IMG/VR virus record: IMGVR_UViG_3300037475_000240
Span: 62,001-126,000 of that record
From: a virus
DNA: 64,000 nucleotides
Reading direction: 5' to 3' (one strand)
Shown: piece by piece, positions 1-8,579 of the stretch
Numbering within the stretch: the stretch's first letter is position 1
Layout of the letters: every line of letters starts with the position of its first letter
Notes under the pieces: model-generated
What the model was told of the DNA's origin: nothing
Databases searched by the model: none
The model's input: only the letters and a program-made list of their open reading frames with translations
Position numbers and translations under genes: made by a program

Positions 1-861
1 AATAATGACCTCTTCTTTATTTCTAGATAACGGATCTATTTTTATATCTTTATCACCAATAACAGTTCTTATAACTTTAGTGCATCCTTTAATAGCATCT
101 AATAAAGTAATATTTAAATCACTAATTACAAATTCATCCTCAAGTCTCATATCTTTATCTTTTTCTACATTTAGAACAAGAAAAGCATCAGTATATTGAT
201 CTATATGTCCAAGATTACCTACAAAATTACCCATTTGATTTAATCTTAATGCATTTTGATCATGAACTCCACCAGGTATAGTTACATTAACAGATGATTC
301 ACTTTTAATAATTCCATCACTACAAACATCACATTTTTTAGATTGTGCTTTTCCAAAACAAAGATCGCAAGGTTGAACCATAATCATACCACGTTGTTGA
401 ATCATGACATGACCACTGCCACCACATTTTTTACAACCAGTATTTAATTTAAATTTACCTTGTCCATTACAGGTATTACACTTAATATCTCTAGTATATT
501 TTATTTCTTTTTTACATCCTAAAATTGACTCAATAAAAGAAATGTTTGTTGAACATTGAATATGTTCTGAGTGCCTAAATCTTTGTACGTTTCCTCCGCC
601 AGAAAAACCAAATCCACTAAAATCAAAACCTATTCCGCCAGTACCATCGCTAAATTGATCTTCATTTATTTCTCTTGGTCCAGGATTAATAATTCTTTGA
701 TAAGCCTCATTTATTTCTTTGAATTTGGCTTCGGCATCTTTATTTCCAGGATTTTTATCTGGATGGAGCTTTTTACTAAGTTCTCTAAATTTCTTCTTGA
801 CCTCATCATCACTTGCTGTCGGATCAATTTCTAACTTTGAATAAGCTTCACTACGATTCAT
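1..861 (-). CDS. dnaJ: DnaJ (Hsp40) co-chaperone, C-terminus cut by window edge
   Basis: Co-chaperone that delivers substrates to DnaK and stimulates its ATPase. The frame is open from the ATG at 861 to base 1 (287 codons), so the end of the gene is outside the window. Visible in order: a J-domain with the HPD triad at residues 33-35, a Gly/Phe-rich stretch at about 73-90, and four CxxCxGxG-type zinc motifs starting at Cys128, 143, 165 and 177. The last repeat has diverged from the Gly pattern. The substrate-binding domain begins after about residue 190. The start overlaps the stop of the RuvC-like gene as ATGA, so the two are probably translationally coupled. This is a full type I DnaJ rather than a stray J-domain. 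Confidence 0.95.
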   Translation of the reverse strand, partial: MNRSEAYSKLEIDPTASDDEVKKKFRELSKKLHPDKNPGNKDAEAKFKEINEAYQRIINPGPREINEDQFSDGTGGIGFDFSGFGFSGGGNVQRFRHSEHIQCSTNISFIESILGCKKEIKYTRDIKCNTCNGQGKFKLNTGCKKCGGSGHVMIQQRGMIMVQPCDLCFGKAQSKKCDVCSDGIIKSESSVNVTIPGGVHDQNALRLNQMGNFVGNLGHIDQYTDAFLVLNVEKDKDMRLEDEFVISDLNITLLDAIKGCTKVIRTVIGDKDIKIDPLSRNKEEVII

Positions 862-1412
862 TTTTTCTTACCTTTGGGTTTCACTTTGCCAGTCAACAAT
901 AAAGCATGATAAAGAGCAACAGCAATGCCATCCGCCATATCATAATTTTCTATTTTTATTTTACCTTTTTTGTTAAACTGGTAAGGGAATGTAATTCCTA
1001 AATGTTTAGCGACAAGCTCGGGCATTTGTTCTTTTTTTGGGAAGATATTATTTTCTTTTAATCCGTGCCTAATAGACATCACATTAAACATATCTGGACT
1101 GGCTTTTAAATAATCATAGGCTAATAAACAAACCATTCTATTAAATGTAGTTAACATAATAATTGTTTTAGCAGTACTTTTGCCTTGCATAAATTGAATA
1201 ATTTCTTCAATACCAATATAGTCTGGTTTTATTTCTTCTATAATAGACTTTATCTTATTTCTAGTATCAACTACTCTTTCTATAATAGAACCTTTTTTTA
1301 AAGGCTTTAAATAATTAGCAGAAATAAATTTAATTTCGTTATCATCTACTTCTAATACACAATATCCTATACATGAACTAGAACAATCTATACCTAAAAC
1401 AATTTTACTCAT
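858..1412 (-). CDS. RuvC-like Holliday junction resolvase
   Basis: Predicted RNase H-fold endonuclease that resolves four-way DNA junctions made during phage recombination. The acidic residues of the family are all visible: Asp9 in the opening GIDCSSS strand, Glu69/Glu70 after the second core strand, and Asp158 and Asp161 in NYDMADG near the end. At 184 aa it is close to the usual RuvC length. It sits directly upstream of dnaJ with a 4-base overlap. The gene seems to have its own promoter, because a terminator lies between it and the ssDNA-binding protein gene upstream. Confidence 0.85.
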   Translation of the reverse strand: MSKIVLGIDCSSSCIGYCVLEVDDNEIKFISANYLKPLKKGSIIERVVDTRNKIKSIIEEIKPDYIGIEEIIQFMQGKSTAKTIIMLTTFNRMVCLLAYDYLKASPDMFNVMSIRHGLKENNIFPKKEQMPELVAKHLGITFPYQFNKKGKIKIENYDMADGIAVALYHALLLTGKVKPKGKKK

Positions 1413-1417
1413 AGAGT

Positions 1418-1423
1418 ATTATA
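1418..1423 (-). promoter_or_regulatory. -10 box (TATAAT) just upstream of the ruvC-like gene
   Basis: A perfect TATAAT on the minus strand ends five bases before the ATG at 1412, and no Shine-Dalgarno sequence is present. If this is the -10 box, the transcript would start at or next to the start codon, giving a leaderless mRNA. No convincing -35 is visible, and AT-rich DNA produces such boxes by chance. Confidence 0.35.
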
Positions 1424-1431
1424 TAACAAAT

Positions 1432-1460
1432 AAAAAAGGGATACATCACTGTATCCCTTT
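1432..1460 (-). terminator. Rho-independent terminator after the ssDNA-binding protein gene
   Basis: On the minus strand, GGGATAC and GTATCCC (extended by A-T pairs) form a hairpin with a six-base loop, followed by a run of six T. It lies about 30 bases after the stop of the ssDNA-binding protein gene and before the ruvC-like gene. Confidence 0.85.
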
Positions 1461-1488
1461 CTTCACACTTCATTTAAGCTATTAAAGC

Positions 1489-2169
1489 TTATTGTCCATC
1501 ATAAGCTGGAAAAGAACCATCCAACTCTTCATCGTCAGTCATGCTAACGGTTGGGGCTTTTACGGCTGGCTTTACAGCTGCAGTAACGGCACCAGTTGAA
1601 CCACCATTAATCTTGTCAATTCTCTTTTGAACCAAATCAGGAGTTGGTGGAGTTACTTTACGCTTCAATTCATCTAAATCAGCACTATCTTTGATAACTT
1701 GATCCGCGGCAGATAATGGCTCTTTTGGTACTGGTTGTACTGAATAGTATCCAGTTGCGCCACCTTGTTTGTCAACTACGATATTAAGATCGTACTTGGT
1801 TGGATCTCCCCATTTTGGATTCTTGGCTAATTTTCTAACTGTAGAAAAAATAGCATAAGAAATATCTAAAATCTTATAGGTATTAGTCTTACGGCTAATT
1901 ACGCCAAGCAACCAACGTGGCTTTGCTTTATCTCCCATATCACACAATGGACAGCTGCCATGAACAGCTGAACAATATACTTTTTGACCAAACTTGTCAG
2001 TTTCGTCTTTTTTGTATTTATGAACTAAGAATTGAAAGGGTTGAGTAATAAGTCTAACCTCATTTTCACCCTCATCTAATTTAAGCCAAATATCCTTATT
2101 TGACTCTTTCTTGTTTCCACCAGTATATACGTCATCACTCCAATTAACTTCACCGAATGTTGTTGTCAT
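1489..2169 (-). CDS. Single-stranded DNA-binding protein (phage gp32-like)
   Basis: Likely coats single-stranded DNA at the fork and during recombination. The middle of the 226-aa protein has a Cys/His cluster (one Cys and one His around residues 66-69, then CPLC) followed by KPRWLLGVI, a pattern seen in zinc-containing phage ssDNA-binding proteins. The C-terminus is acidic (DDEELDGSFPAYDGQ), as expected for a tail that recruits partners. AGGAG lies well spaced before the ATG. The neighbouring recA-like and ruvC-like genes support the role. The family assignment rests on these motifs only. Confidence 0.65.
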   Translation of the reverse strand: MTTTFGEVNWSDDVYTGGNKKESNKDIWLKLDEGENEVRLITQPFQFLVHKYKKDETDKFGQKVYCSAVHGSCPLCDMGDKAKPRWLLGVISRKTNTYKILDISYAIFSTVRKLAKNPKWGDPTKYDLNIVVDKQGGATGYYSVQPVPKEPLSAADQVIKDSADLDELKRKVTPPTPDLVQKRIDKINGGSTGAVTAAVKPAVKAPTVSMTDDEELDGSFPAYDGQ

Positions 2170-2248
2170 TTTATTCTCCTGTTATTATCTATTGTACTAT
2201 AAGTACTTTTCTATTTAACATTAAACGAACTTATTATCTTTTTAACAC

Positions 2249-2566
2249 TTAACGTGAAAATCTAACATAACGAGTACGATTATGATCGGTTGTACGACCA
2301 AACTTTACACTAACTTTATTGTTACGTAATCTGCTAACGACTCTATTCAATACTACTCTAAGAGCACTTGGGGAGCCTGGTAACATAGCAGAATTTTTTC
2401 TACCTAAAGTTGATACTAGTGCATTGGTTAAATCGGTCATTGTACCGGTCCAAGCAGTGCCTTTTCTCATACCTTTTACCACACTTACTACTCCATTAAA
2501 AACAACACTTTCTACGCTGTTTTCAACGGTTCTTCTACGTACATTTTTCTTACTATTAGATGCCAT
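2249..2566 (-). CDS. Small basic protein resembling the C-terminal winged-helix domain of phage/plasmid primase-helicases
   Basis: A 105-aa, Arg/Lys-rich protein. Its pattern W-x-GT-x2-DL...LP-x-SP-x-ALR...L...R...V-x-FGR...R-x-R-x-VRF resembles the small DNA-binding module found at the C-terminus of AAA/DUF3631-type primases of mobile elements. No ATPase or primase domain is attached, so it would be a free-standing DNA-binding protein. It lies between the recA operon and the ssDNA-binding protein gene. The resemblance was judged by eye. Confidence 0.5.
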   Translation of the reverse strand: MASNSKKNVRRRTVENSVESVVFNGVVSVVKGMRKGTAWTGTMTDLTNALVSTLGRKNSAMLPGSPSALRVVLNRVVSRLRNNKVSVKFGRTTDHNRTRYVRFSR

Positions 2567-2597
2567 ATTATGCTCACTTTCTTACTATTTTTGTTAT

Positions 2598-2906
2598 TTA
2601 TTTTGCTTTAAAAAGCAAATTTTTTATTGATAAAACTCTATGTGATGGAAGTAACATTTCAAAAATATTTTCTTTTGAAATTTGAGTTATAAATGTAACT
2701 ATATCTTTTAACGCAACTTCAATTTCAGTTGACGATACAAAGCAACCTTTCACTTGAATAAATCCTAAAAGAAGTTCTGGTTTATCTAAAGACAAGAAAT
2801 AAATTTTATTTTTACCTTCAGTCATTTCCACTAAATGTGGTGGCTTTTTAGATACTCCACCAACATTTGGTATTCCTACTACACTTAATCCAATATCACT
2901 CGACAT
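2598..2906 (-). CDS. Hypothetical protein following recA
   Basis: 102 aa from the ATG at 2906, which overlaps the recA stop by 11 bases. An in-frame upstream start at 2963 would lie deep inside recA and is less likely. Mixed alpha/beta composition with no motif that I recognise. The tight overlap suggests a partner or accessory of the recombinase, but that is inference from position only. Confidence 0.7.
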   Translation of the reverse strand: MSSDIGLSVVGIPNVGGVSKKPPHLVEMTEGKNKIYFLSLDKPELLLGFIQVKGCFVSSTEIEVALKDIVTFITQISKENIFEMLLPSHRVLSIKNLLFKAK

Positions 2907-4083
2907 GGGCAGCCTTTCTTCCACGCTTTTTTGGAGCTTCATCAGAAGTGTCTTCAACGTCAATGGATTTTGCTAACTTTGCTTGTTGTTCAGCTCTTTT
3001 AAGTTCAAGCCTATTATCACGAGCACTAGAAATTTTTTCTTCTAACTCTAAACATAAAGCAGAATCATTCTGTAAAGCATCACAGAATTTACCAAATCCT
3101 ACCCACTTATAATCCCCATATTCATGAGATACTGTGCTTGGCTTCTTGACAACGTCATAATCAATCGCTAACTGAGCGACTTCGATGTGACGATCTATAA
3201 CACCAATTCCGAAGTCTACTTTAAATTCACATTTTCTTGGCCAAGGACCAAATTTTGATTTTTCTATCGTGGCACGGATAGTTTGACCAATTTTATTTTC
3301 TTTTTCATCAAGAATCTTAGCATCAGCTCTATTAACTGGTTCAAAATAAACGTTAGCGCTCAAAAAGTGAGCATAACTATTTCCGCCAGAGAAAGAATGA
3401 TCAACGCCATATGGATCCATATTGGCTTTTTTATGATTGATAATAATAAAAGGGATATTAGCTTTGCTAACCTCTAGTGACAATTTACGAAAAGTTGTAG
3501 TTAAAAATCTAGCAAGTAAAGCCATATTCATTTTACCAACAGCTGAAACGTCTTCGCCAGGAGGAATAATTGATCCTAATGAATCAAGTACAACAATATT
3601 AATATTGAATTCTCCTGCTACAATTTTATCTAATAATCCTTCTTTAGATTTACCTTTAAGAATATGTGTCTTAGCATCTTCTTTAGGAACACCAAGAACC
3701 ATTTCAAAACATTTTCTACCATTAACGGCAGTATCTCCTTCAACTAAGATAACTCTTGAAGTATCAACACCTAGAGCCTCTGCCCAAGTAGGATCAAAAG
3801 TACCTTCAGCATCAATAAATAGCTGTTGAGATGTTGGATCTTCTGCTTGAGCTTGTTTCATAGCAATCATTGCCATGAGTGTTTTACCTGATCCTGCTGG
3901 ACCATAATATTGAATAAGTCTTCCTTTTGGCAATCCACCTGAAGACAAAGCATCATCTAATAATAAAGAACCGGTTTGAATTACTGGTAGTTTTTGACCA
4001 ATAGTTTCATGTGCAAATTTATAATCTAATTGATCGGCTGAATCTGCATAACTCTTAAAAAACGCATCTAATTTGTCTGACAT
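2896..4083 (-). CDS. recA: RecA/UvsX-family recombinase
   Basis: Strand-exchange ATPase for homologous recombination and recombination-dependent replication. Walker A is GPAGSGKT at residues 61-68, Walker B ends at Asp167 in NIVVLDS, and the catalytic-Glu region lies in DAEGTFD near residue 91. The C-terminus is basic and Lys/Arg-rich (KKRGRK). I chose the ATG at 4083 because GGGAGA sits correctly before it; an in-frame GTG at 4095 is an alternative. At 395 aa the length suits both RecA and UvsX. Neighbouring recombination genes (SSB, RuvC-like) fit. Confidence 0.92.
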   Translation of the reverse strand: MSDKLDAFFKSYADSADQLDYKFAHETIGQKLPVIQTGSLLLDDALSSGGLPKGRLIQYYGPAGSGKTLMAMIAMKQAQAEDPTSQQLFIDAEGTFDPTWAEALGVDTSRVILVEGDTAVNGRKCFEMVLGVPKEDAKTHILKGKSKEGLLDKIVAGEFNINIVVLDSLGSIIPPGEDVSAVGKMNMALLARFLTTTFRKLSLEVSKANIPFIIINHKKANMDPYGVDHSFSGGNSYAHFLSANVYFEPVNRADAKILDEKENKIGQTIRATIEKSKFGPWPRKCEFKVDFGIGVIDRHIEVAQLAIDYDVVKKPSTVSHEYGDYKWVGFGKFCDALQNDSALCLELEEKISSARDNRLELKRAEQQAKLAKSIDVEDTSDEAPKKRGRKAAHVE

Positions 4084-4120
4084 TTTATCTCCCACGCTCC
4101 GGGACTTGATTTCCTACTAG

Positions 4121-4126
4121 ATTATA
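4121..4126 (-). promoter_or_regulatory. Possible -10 box for recA
   Basis: TATAAT on the minus strand, 37 bases before the recA ATG, in the only sizeable gap of this gene group. No clear -35 element is visible. Confidence 0.3.
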
Positions 4127-4187
4127 TCTGACCGCTATTTTACTTATTTTATCTTTAAAAGATTTTTAATTAAAGCTTATTTTCTAT

Positions 4188-4694
4188 TTATTCCCAGCCC
4201 TCAGCCGTTTTTTCTGGCTTTAGACCATATCCTAAGATAGTTCTTCTTAATCCGGCAGCAATATCTTTGTAATGATGGTGCGCTCGAATTAATATGTCAT
4301 ATTTTTTTTCTAGTACTACTTTACTACCCTTTGCTTTTGCTAATTTGATTTGTACTGCTTCTACGTCAGTGGAAGATTCACCTGCCCACTTTTTCATATC
4401 AGCTGTTGTTTTTGATCCATCAGGAGCAGTATACTCCAAGGATACTCTATTTTTTGTACTATTTACTTTAGTCTCTAGGTAGCCAACTGTCTTGACTATT
4501 TTACCTAAGTATTCTGTTAATATATCAGCCCCTCTTAAAGATTGTTGTTGCAACATTTCGGCATGTGCCAAATCAATTGCATCTTCAATTTGAAGTTTTG
4601 ATAATACTTGCTGTATTTCAGTTAAATCAAAACTTATAAAGTCTTCTTCTAACTGATCTCCTAACAAATCACCAAGTCTTACTTGTTCACTCAT
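4188..4694 (-). CDS. Conserved-looking hypothetical protein
   Basis: 168 aa, highly charged and mostly helical, with an acidic N-terminus (LGDLLGDQLEEDF) and a His-rich AHHHYKD stretch near residue 140. I do not recognise the family. It ends about 100 bases before the recA start and is probably transcribed with the genes upstream. Confidence 0.75.
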   Translation of the reverse strand: MSEQVRLGDLLGDQLEEDFISFDLTEIQQVLSKLQIEDAIDLAHAEMLQQQSLRGADILTEYLGKIVKTVGYLETKVNSTKNRVSLEYTAPDGSKTTADMKKWAGESSTDVEAVQIKLAKAKGSKVVLEKKYDILIRAHHHYKDIAAGLRRTILGYGLKPEKTAEGWE

Positions 4695-4747
4695 GGTGTC
4701 TTACCTCTTAATATAAACTGCTGAACTTTTTCTCGACAAATAAATTA

Positions 4748-5071
4748 TTATTTGTTTTTTAATTTTTCGTCATATTCAGCAATTTTTGCTTTCATTTGAC
4801 TACATATATCGGTTACTTGGTCTTGCATTAATCTTAAATGTTGATGCTGCATCAGTGACATTAAAAATAAAAATACTTCAAAACTTGTTTGCCGTTTGCT
4901 GGGTGGTTTTAAAAAAATAATAATTCCACTAGCATCTGTTTCAAACAAATCCATAAATAAATCTTCACCTTTATTAGTTAATGTAGTGTAAGATTTAACT
5001 ATTTTTTCGTACATACCCCATTCGTCTTGAGTCATTTCAAGTCTTTTATTATCTACAACTCTAATTGACAT
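4748..5071 (-). CDS. Hypothetical protein, helical
   Basis: 107 aa from the ATG at 5071, preceded by AGGAT; a longer version starting at 5107 would run into the gene upstream. Contains a hydrophobic central strand and a C-terminal helix rich in Gln/Met/Lys that could form a coiled coil. No family recognised. Confidence 0.7.
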   Translation of the reverse strand: MSIRVVDNKRLEMTQDEWGMYEKIVKSYTTLTNKGEDLFMDLFETDASGIIIFLKPPSKRQTSFEVFLFLMSLMQHQHLRLMQDQVTDICSQMKAKIAEYDEKLKNK

Positions 5072-5079
5072 AATTATCC

Positions 5080-5400
5080 TTACACATAATATATACAAAC
5101 GGCACATGATAATTCTTCTGGATCATCATAATTAACGTCTCCTACTAAAATTACTTTATCTTCAGGACAATCATCATTCAATTGAATTACAGAATTTATA
5201 TCAAAAGAGCATTCAGCCTTTAATTTTTTTTCTGAAATAGGATTAACAATAACTGTATTTACTTTTATATCCCATCTCTCAATACTTATCCAAGCATCAA
5301 TAAATTTAGTCTTTTCACAATAAACACAATGCGGATGAATATGATTTAATCCTGACTCAGCGAAGTCGATAAATTTTAAAATTTCTTGTTTAGTAAACAT
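5080..5400 (-). CDS. Hypothetical protein with two cysteine pairs
   Basis: 106 aa. A CVYC pair near residue 25 and a CAVC pair near the C-terminus could bind one metal ion, though they are far apart. Acidic overall. Lies nine bases from the next gene in the same operon. Function unknown. Confidence 0.7.
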   Translation of the reverse strand: MFTKQEILKFIDFAESGLNHIHPHCVYCEKTKFIDAWISIERWDIKVNTVIVNPISEKKLKAECSFDINSVIQLNDDCPEDKVILVGDVNYDDPEELSCAVCIYYV

Positions 5401-5408
5401 ATTATACT

Positions 5409-6176
5409 TTAACCTGACCTTGAAAAACTATTTTTTCCACGACTGGCGCCGGATTCAAAATTATCTCTAGAATTAGCTACGCGATCGTGCATTTGTTGCA
5501 ATTTTAATAAATCTTTATTTGAAGTTAATCCACCTTTAGAGTTAGCCATAGCCAACACTGCCGCTGGAATTTCATCATCATTAGTATCTAATAAAGAAGA
5601 AGCGATTGGGTTATCATATTGCATCATAGATCCTAATTCAGCTAGCTCTTCAGGATCTGCCCCTTCTCCGTCATTTTCAGATATGAGCGCAGCTCCAGAA
5701 CTTGATCCTGCTTTTTTGATTTGGGCTGCCAAGCTTTTAAGATGTTGAGTTTTGTCGGCAGTATTTTTGAATCCATCAATATTTGGTCTAACTGCTTCGG
5801 CTCTTTTAAAAAATTCATCCGTCTTCTGATCGGATTGAATTTTCTTCACCTCCACTTCTTCCTCTTCACCATTAGCGGATTTTACTTTAACAACAGTTGT
5901 TTTTTCTAACTTAGTATTTAAATCTTCAACTATAGATTTAGGTAAGAAATTAATTAGTGTAGGAGAATCAGTTTTTACATACGAGTGATTTAATAACATC
6001 CAATCATTAAGTTGATCTGGGTATGCAGACAAGCTCTCTATTGTAGCACTTAAAGTTAAGAATAAAGTCTTAAGTTGCTCATCCATAATTTCTGCGCCGC
6101 AAAAAGGACACTTGTTAGTATCAATTGCGTGTTTCCATTTTGGATTAATTTCGGTTTCACAAGATTTACATTTCAT
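5409..6176 (-). CDS. Zinc-ribbon protein of unknown function
   Basis: 255 aa. The N-terminus has CKSC followed about 20 residues later by CPFC, a typical four-Cys zinc ribbon. The rest is acidic and helical, with a polar, probably disordered Ser/Arg/Gly-rich tail. The start overlaps a preceding stop as TAATG. Zinc-ribbon proteins of this kind in phages often contact RNA polymerase or DNA, but nothing here proves that. Confidence 0.75.
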   Translation of the reverse strand: MKCKSCETEINPKWKHAIDTNKCPFCGAEIMDEQLKTLFLTLSATIESLSAYPDQLNDWMLLNHSYVKTDSPTLINFLPKSIVEDLNTKLEKTTVVKVKSANGEEEEVEVKKIQSDQKTDEFFKRAEAVRPNIDGFKNTADKTQHLKSLAAQIKKAGSSSGAALISENDGEGADPEELAELGSMMQYDNPIASSLLDTNDDEIPAAVLAMANSKGGLTSNKDLLKLQQMHDRVANSRDNFESGASRGKNSFSRSG

Positions 6177-6247
6177 TATTCGCTCACTTTATTTATATCT
6201 GCATATAAATTTAATAATTTAGATTTTATGACTTTTAAATTATTCAT
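6176..6247 (-). CDS. Possible 23-aa leader-like ORF
   Basis: ATG at 6247 to a TAA at 6176-6178 that overlaps the next ATG as TAATG. It fills the gap between the HTH protein gene and the zinc-ribbon gene exactly, which suggests translational coupling. The peptide is basic and helical. No strong ribosome-binding site is visible, so it may be only a chance frame. Confidence 0.3.
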   Translation of the reverse strand: MNNLKVIKSKLLNLYADINKVSE

Positions 6248-6248
6248 T

Positions 6249-7136
6249 TTATTTCTTTCTTGGTCTTCCTCTTTTAGGTTTTTCAGACAAAGCTGAATCT
6301 GCTTTATTAAGTGCATTATATAGTCCAACAAATACTGGACTATCATGAAGAGATAATGAAGCGTCTGAAGATCCAAGAAAACTACTGGAGGCATAGTTAG
6401 TAGAGTAGGTATAATTTTGTGGATTTAAATCCGAACATAATTGTACGCCTCCAGTAGATTCTGGAATTCCATTAAATGAAAGACTAGAAAAATTGACTTT
6501 AGTGGGAAAGTCAGAATTTACTATAAATAATTCATTTGATAACGTTTGTTGTAGGTCTTCCACTTCTGAAAAATTAGCTTCTTCCATACTAACTTCAGAC
6601 GTTACGAGGACACCTTCATCGCCGAGGCGAATTTGATTTACCAGCCCTTGGTCAGTTTTTTTTCCTGACTCATTAGTCCCTACAAAAGTTTCTGTGTTGT
6701 CTGTAATTGTTTCCCATACCTCTGGCTCAGGAATAAATGCACATGGAACAGGTTTCTCAACATTAGTTGGAAGAAACTTTTTAAAGTGCTTCTGTACTTC
6801 CTCTGGTTTTGGTTTATTTCTGGAATACTTAGGCTGATCTTGCCCGATTAACTTTAATTGAAAATTAGATAATATATAACCAGCAAAATCTTCTACGGTC
6901 GAATTATTTTTACTAAATTCAATTGTCTTTTTTAGAAAGATGGCTAAACTATTATCTTGTTGAGTTTCTTCTGAAGTAGGAGGTGCAAAAATATCTTCAT
7001 CATCCTCTACTAAAATTGTTCCTGTTTCTGTTTGAAAGGCATTTACTGGCATTTTATCTTTTTTAAACCAACGCCATGCTGTTAAATAGCTGACACCTCT
7101 TTTATCACACCACTCAGATAATTTTATAGTTTTCAT
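6249..7136 (-). CDS. DNA-binding protein with N-terminal MerR/IS607-type helix-turn-helix
   Basis: 295 aa. The first 45 residues (VSYLTAWRWFKKDKMP, then AFQTETGTILV) match the small winged HTH found at the N-terminus of IS607-family serine recombinases and some excisionases. No recombinase catalytic domain follows. Instead there is a long polar, Ser/Glu-rich, probably disordered region and a terminal AT-hook-like PKRGRPRKK. The likely role is a regulator or DNA architecture protein. A perfect 10-base inverted repeat lies 75-110 bases upstream and could be its operator. Confidence 0.6.
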   Translation of the reverse strand: MKTIKLSEWCDKRGVSYLTAWRWFKKDKMPVNAFQTETGTILVEDDEDIFAPPTSEETQQDNSLAIFLKKTIEFSKNNSTVEDFAGYILSNFQLKLIGQDQPKYSRNKPKPEEVQKHFKKFLPTNVEKPVPCAFIPEPEVWETITDNTETFVGTNESGKKTDQGLVNQIRLGDEGVLVTSEVSMEEANFSEVEDLQQTLSNELFIVNSDFPTKVNFSSLSFNGIPESTGGVQLCSDLNPQNYTYSTNYASSSFLGSSDASLSLHDSPVFVGLYNALNKADSALSEKPKRGRPRKK

Positions 7137-7211
7137 GTCTTACCTTTGAAGTACCATCTAATAAATTTTGTTTAACAGATAATGGTCTTAAATTGTCTAA
7201 TACCTAACATT

Positions 7212-7247
7212 GTTGCAATATATCATCATTACAATAAATATTGCAAC
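7212..7247. repeat. Perfect 10-bp inverted repeat
   Basis: GTTGCAATAT at 7212-7221 and ATATTGCAAC at 7238-7247, separated by 16 bases, in the 183-base gap between the dnaE C-terminal part and the HTH protein gene. There is no T-run on either side, so a terminator is unlikely. An operator for the neighbouring HTH protein is possible. Confidence 0.55.
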
Positions 7248-7319
7248 GTAAGCATATCTATATTTCACATTATTGATAGACTTGAAATAAAATCTATTCA
7301 ACATACATCATATATATCA

Positions 7320-8579
7320 TCAATCATTTACATCTTCATCCAAGTCAATTAGCCCTTCATCATACAAGGCATCTTCAATTCTTTCCATTAAGTTAGTGAG
7401 ATCATTAGGATTTTCGATTACATTTTCATTTATTGCGGCGGCACCTTTGGCTTTAGCTAGCTTTAAATTAACTTTTTTAGGCTTTAAATCTGCTGGAACT
7501 GCTGGTTGAACAGATAAATCAAACAATTGATTTAATATAATTCCAATATCATCTTCATAAATATTGGTAGTACCAGAAAAGCTTAATGCAATGCCCGTAT
7601 CAAATTCCGCCTTACTATTTACTTCTTTAATACGCTTTTGTACGTCTGCCCACCTATCTGGGAAAATAGTGCAAGAACACTGCTCACCATTCTTATCTTC
7701 GATAATAGCCTTAATCATTGGCATGCCGTAGTATTTGCTAGTTTCTTTTTTTACCTTAAATTCGAAAAAACTTCTAATAATACAGTTTACTGGCTCAATT
7801 GTAGATTTATTTCCCGCCTTTTTAATATCTTTGATTGTTCTATGATCCCCGGCAAAGAAAGCCTTGTAAGCTTGATATGGCTTACAAATAAAGGACTCGT
7901 TTAAGTAAAACTGTTCTAACGCATATTTTTCTGATAAACTCCAATCTTGTTCGTTTACCCAAGGATAAATAAAATCTTCCTTAGATGGATCATGTTTTTT
8001 CATCCAAACTTGTAGTTTCTTTCTATAATCTGAACAATATAAAAACATATGTTTTCTAGAAATATTAAAACTATCTAAGCAGCCTGAAGCTGCCAAAGCT
8101 TGAATTGTATTAGCTCTTACCTTCTTTGAATCTACTCTTGACATAAAATCTAAGAATGAAGTAAATGGTCTCTTAGTAATAATATCATTAATAGCATCTT
8201 CACCTACATACTTCAATGCATCCAAACCCGTAATTAATTTATCTTCACCTTCCATTGTATAGGACAATAGTGACTTATTTATGTCTGGGGCAATAATTTT
8301 TACTTTATGTTGTCTAATTTCTTTCTTAATTTTTTCAATATTTGCTTTTGCATCTGGAGAATTTGATTTTACTTCCATCATTAAATTAGATAATAAAAAT
8401 TCAATAGGATAATGTGCTTTCAAATACGCAGTTTTATAACTTGTCATAGAGTATAAAACAGAATGTGAATTAGATGTCAGCATCCCATTAGATAAATAAA
8501 ACTGATGATCTGGATGATTAACTTCTAAATCATAAGTTTGAAAATTACCGACTGGTGTTATTTTTTTAATATTACCCAT
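7320..8579 (-). CDS. dnaE: DNA polymerase III alpha subunit, C-terminal part carrying an N-terminal C-intein
   Basis: 419 aa from the ATG at 8579, chosen because AGGTG precedes it at a good distance; a GTG at 8588 is part of that site. Residues 1-37 are a C-intein: YDLEV followed by H-x-FYLSNGMLTSN, ending in the catalytic Asn. Residue 38 is Ser, the first extein residue, and from there the protein reads SHSVLYSMTSYKTAYLKAHYP, matching the block after the GYGFNK motif of bacterial DnaE. The remainder covers the C-terminal fingers, helix-hairpin-helix and OB-type regions. The C-terminus is acidic. Only after trans-splicing with the N-terminal part would a full polymerase of about 1,180 residues form, close to the 1,160 of E. 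coli DnaE. Confidence 0.93.
   Translation of the reverse strand: MGNIKKITPVGNFQTYDLEVNHPDHQFYLSNGMLTSNSHSVLYSMTSYKTAYLKAHYPIEFLLSNLMMEVKSNSPDAKANIEKIKKEIRQHKVKIIAPDINKSLLSYTMEGEDKLITGLDALKYVGEDAINDIITKRPFTSFLDFMSRVDSKKVRANTIQALAASGCLDSFNISRKHMFLYCSDYRKKLQVWMKKHDPSKEDFIYPWVNEQDWSLSEKYALEQFYLNESFICKPYQAYKAFFAGDHRTIKDIKKAGNKSTIEPVNCIIRSFFEFKVKKETSKYYGMPMIKAIIEDKNGEQCSCTIFPDRWADVQKRIKEVNSKAEFDTGIALSFSGTTNIYEDDIGIILNQLFDLSVQPAVPADLKPKKVNLKLAKAKGAAAINENVIENPNDLTNLMERIEDALYDEGLIDLDEDVND
8469..8579 (-). other. C-intein segment (37 aa) of the split dnaE intein
   Basis: Blocks F (YDLEVNHPDHQF) and G (NGMLTSN) of the Hint fold. The C-terminal pair is Ser-Asn rather than His-Asn, as in the Npu DnaE C-intein, and the +1 residue is Ser. 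Length matches known split C-inteins (about 35-40 aa). Confidence 0.9.

Noticed and set aside
571-834. Plus-strand ORF opposite dnaJ
   Set aside because: It lies antisense to the clearly coding DnaJ frame, has no ribosome-binding site and an unlikely composition. The same holds for the other plus-strand frames opposite recA, tig, sbcC and topA.
6248-6394. Upstream extension of the 23-aa ORF
   Set aside because: The extension lies in another frame inside the conserved end of the HTH protein gene and has no coding features.
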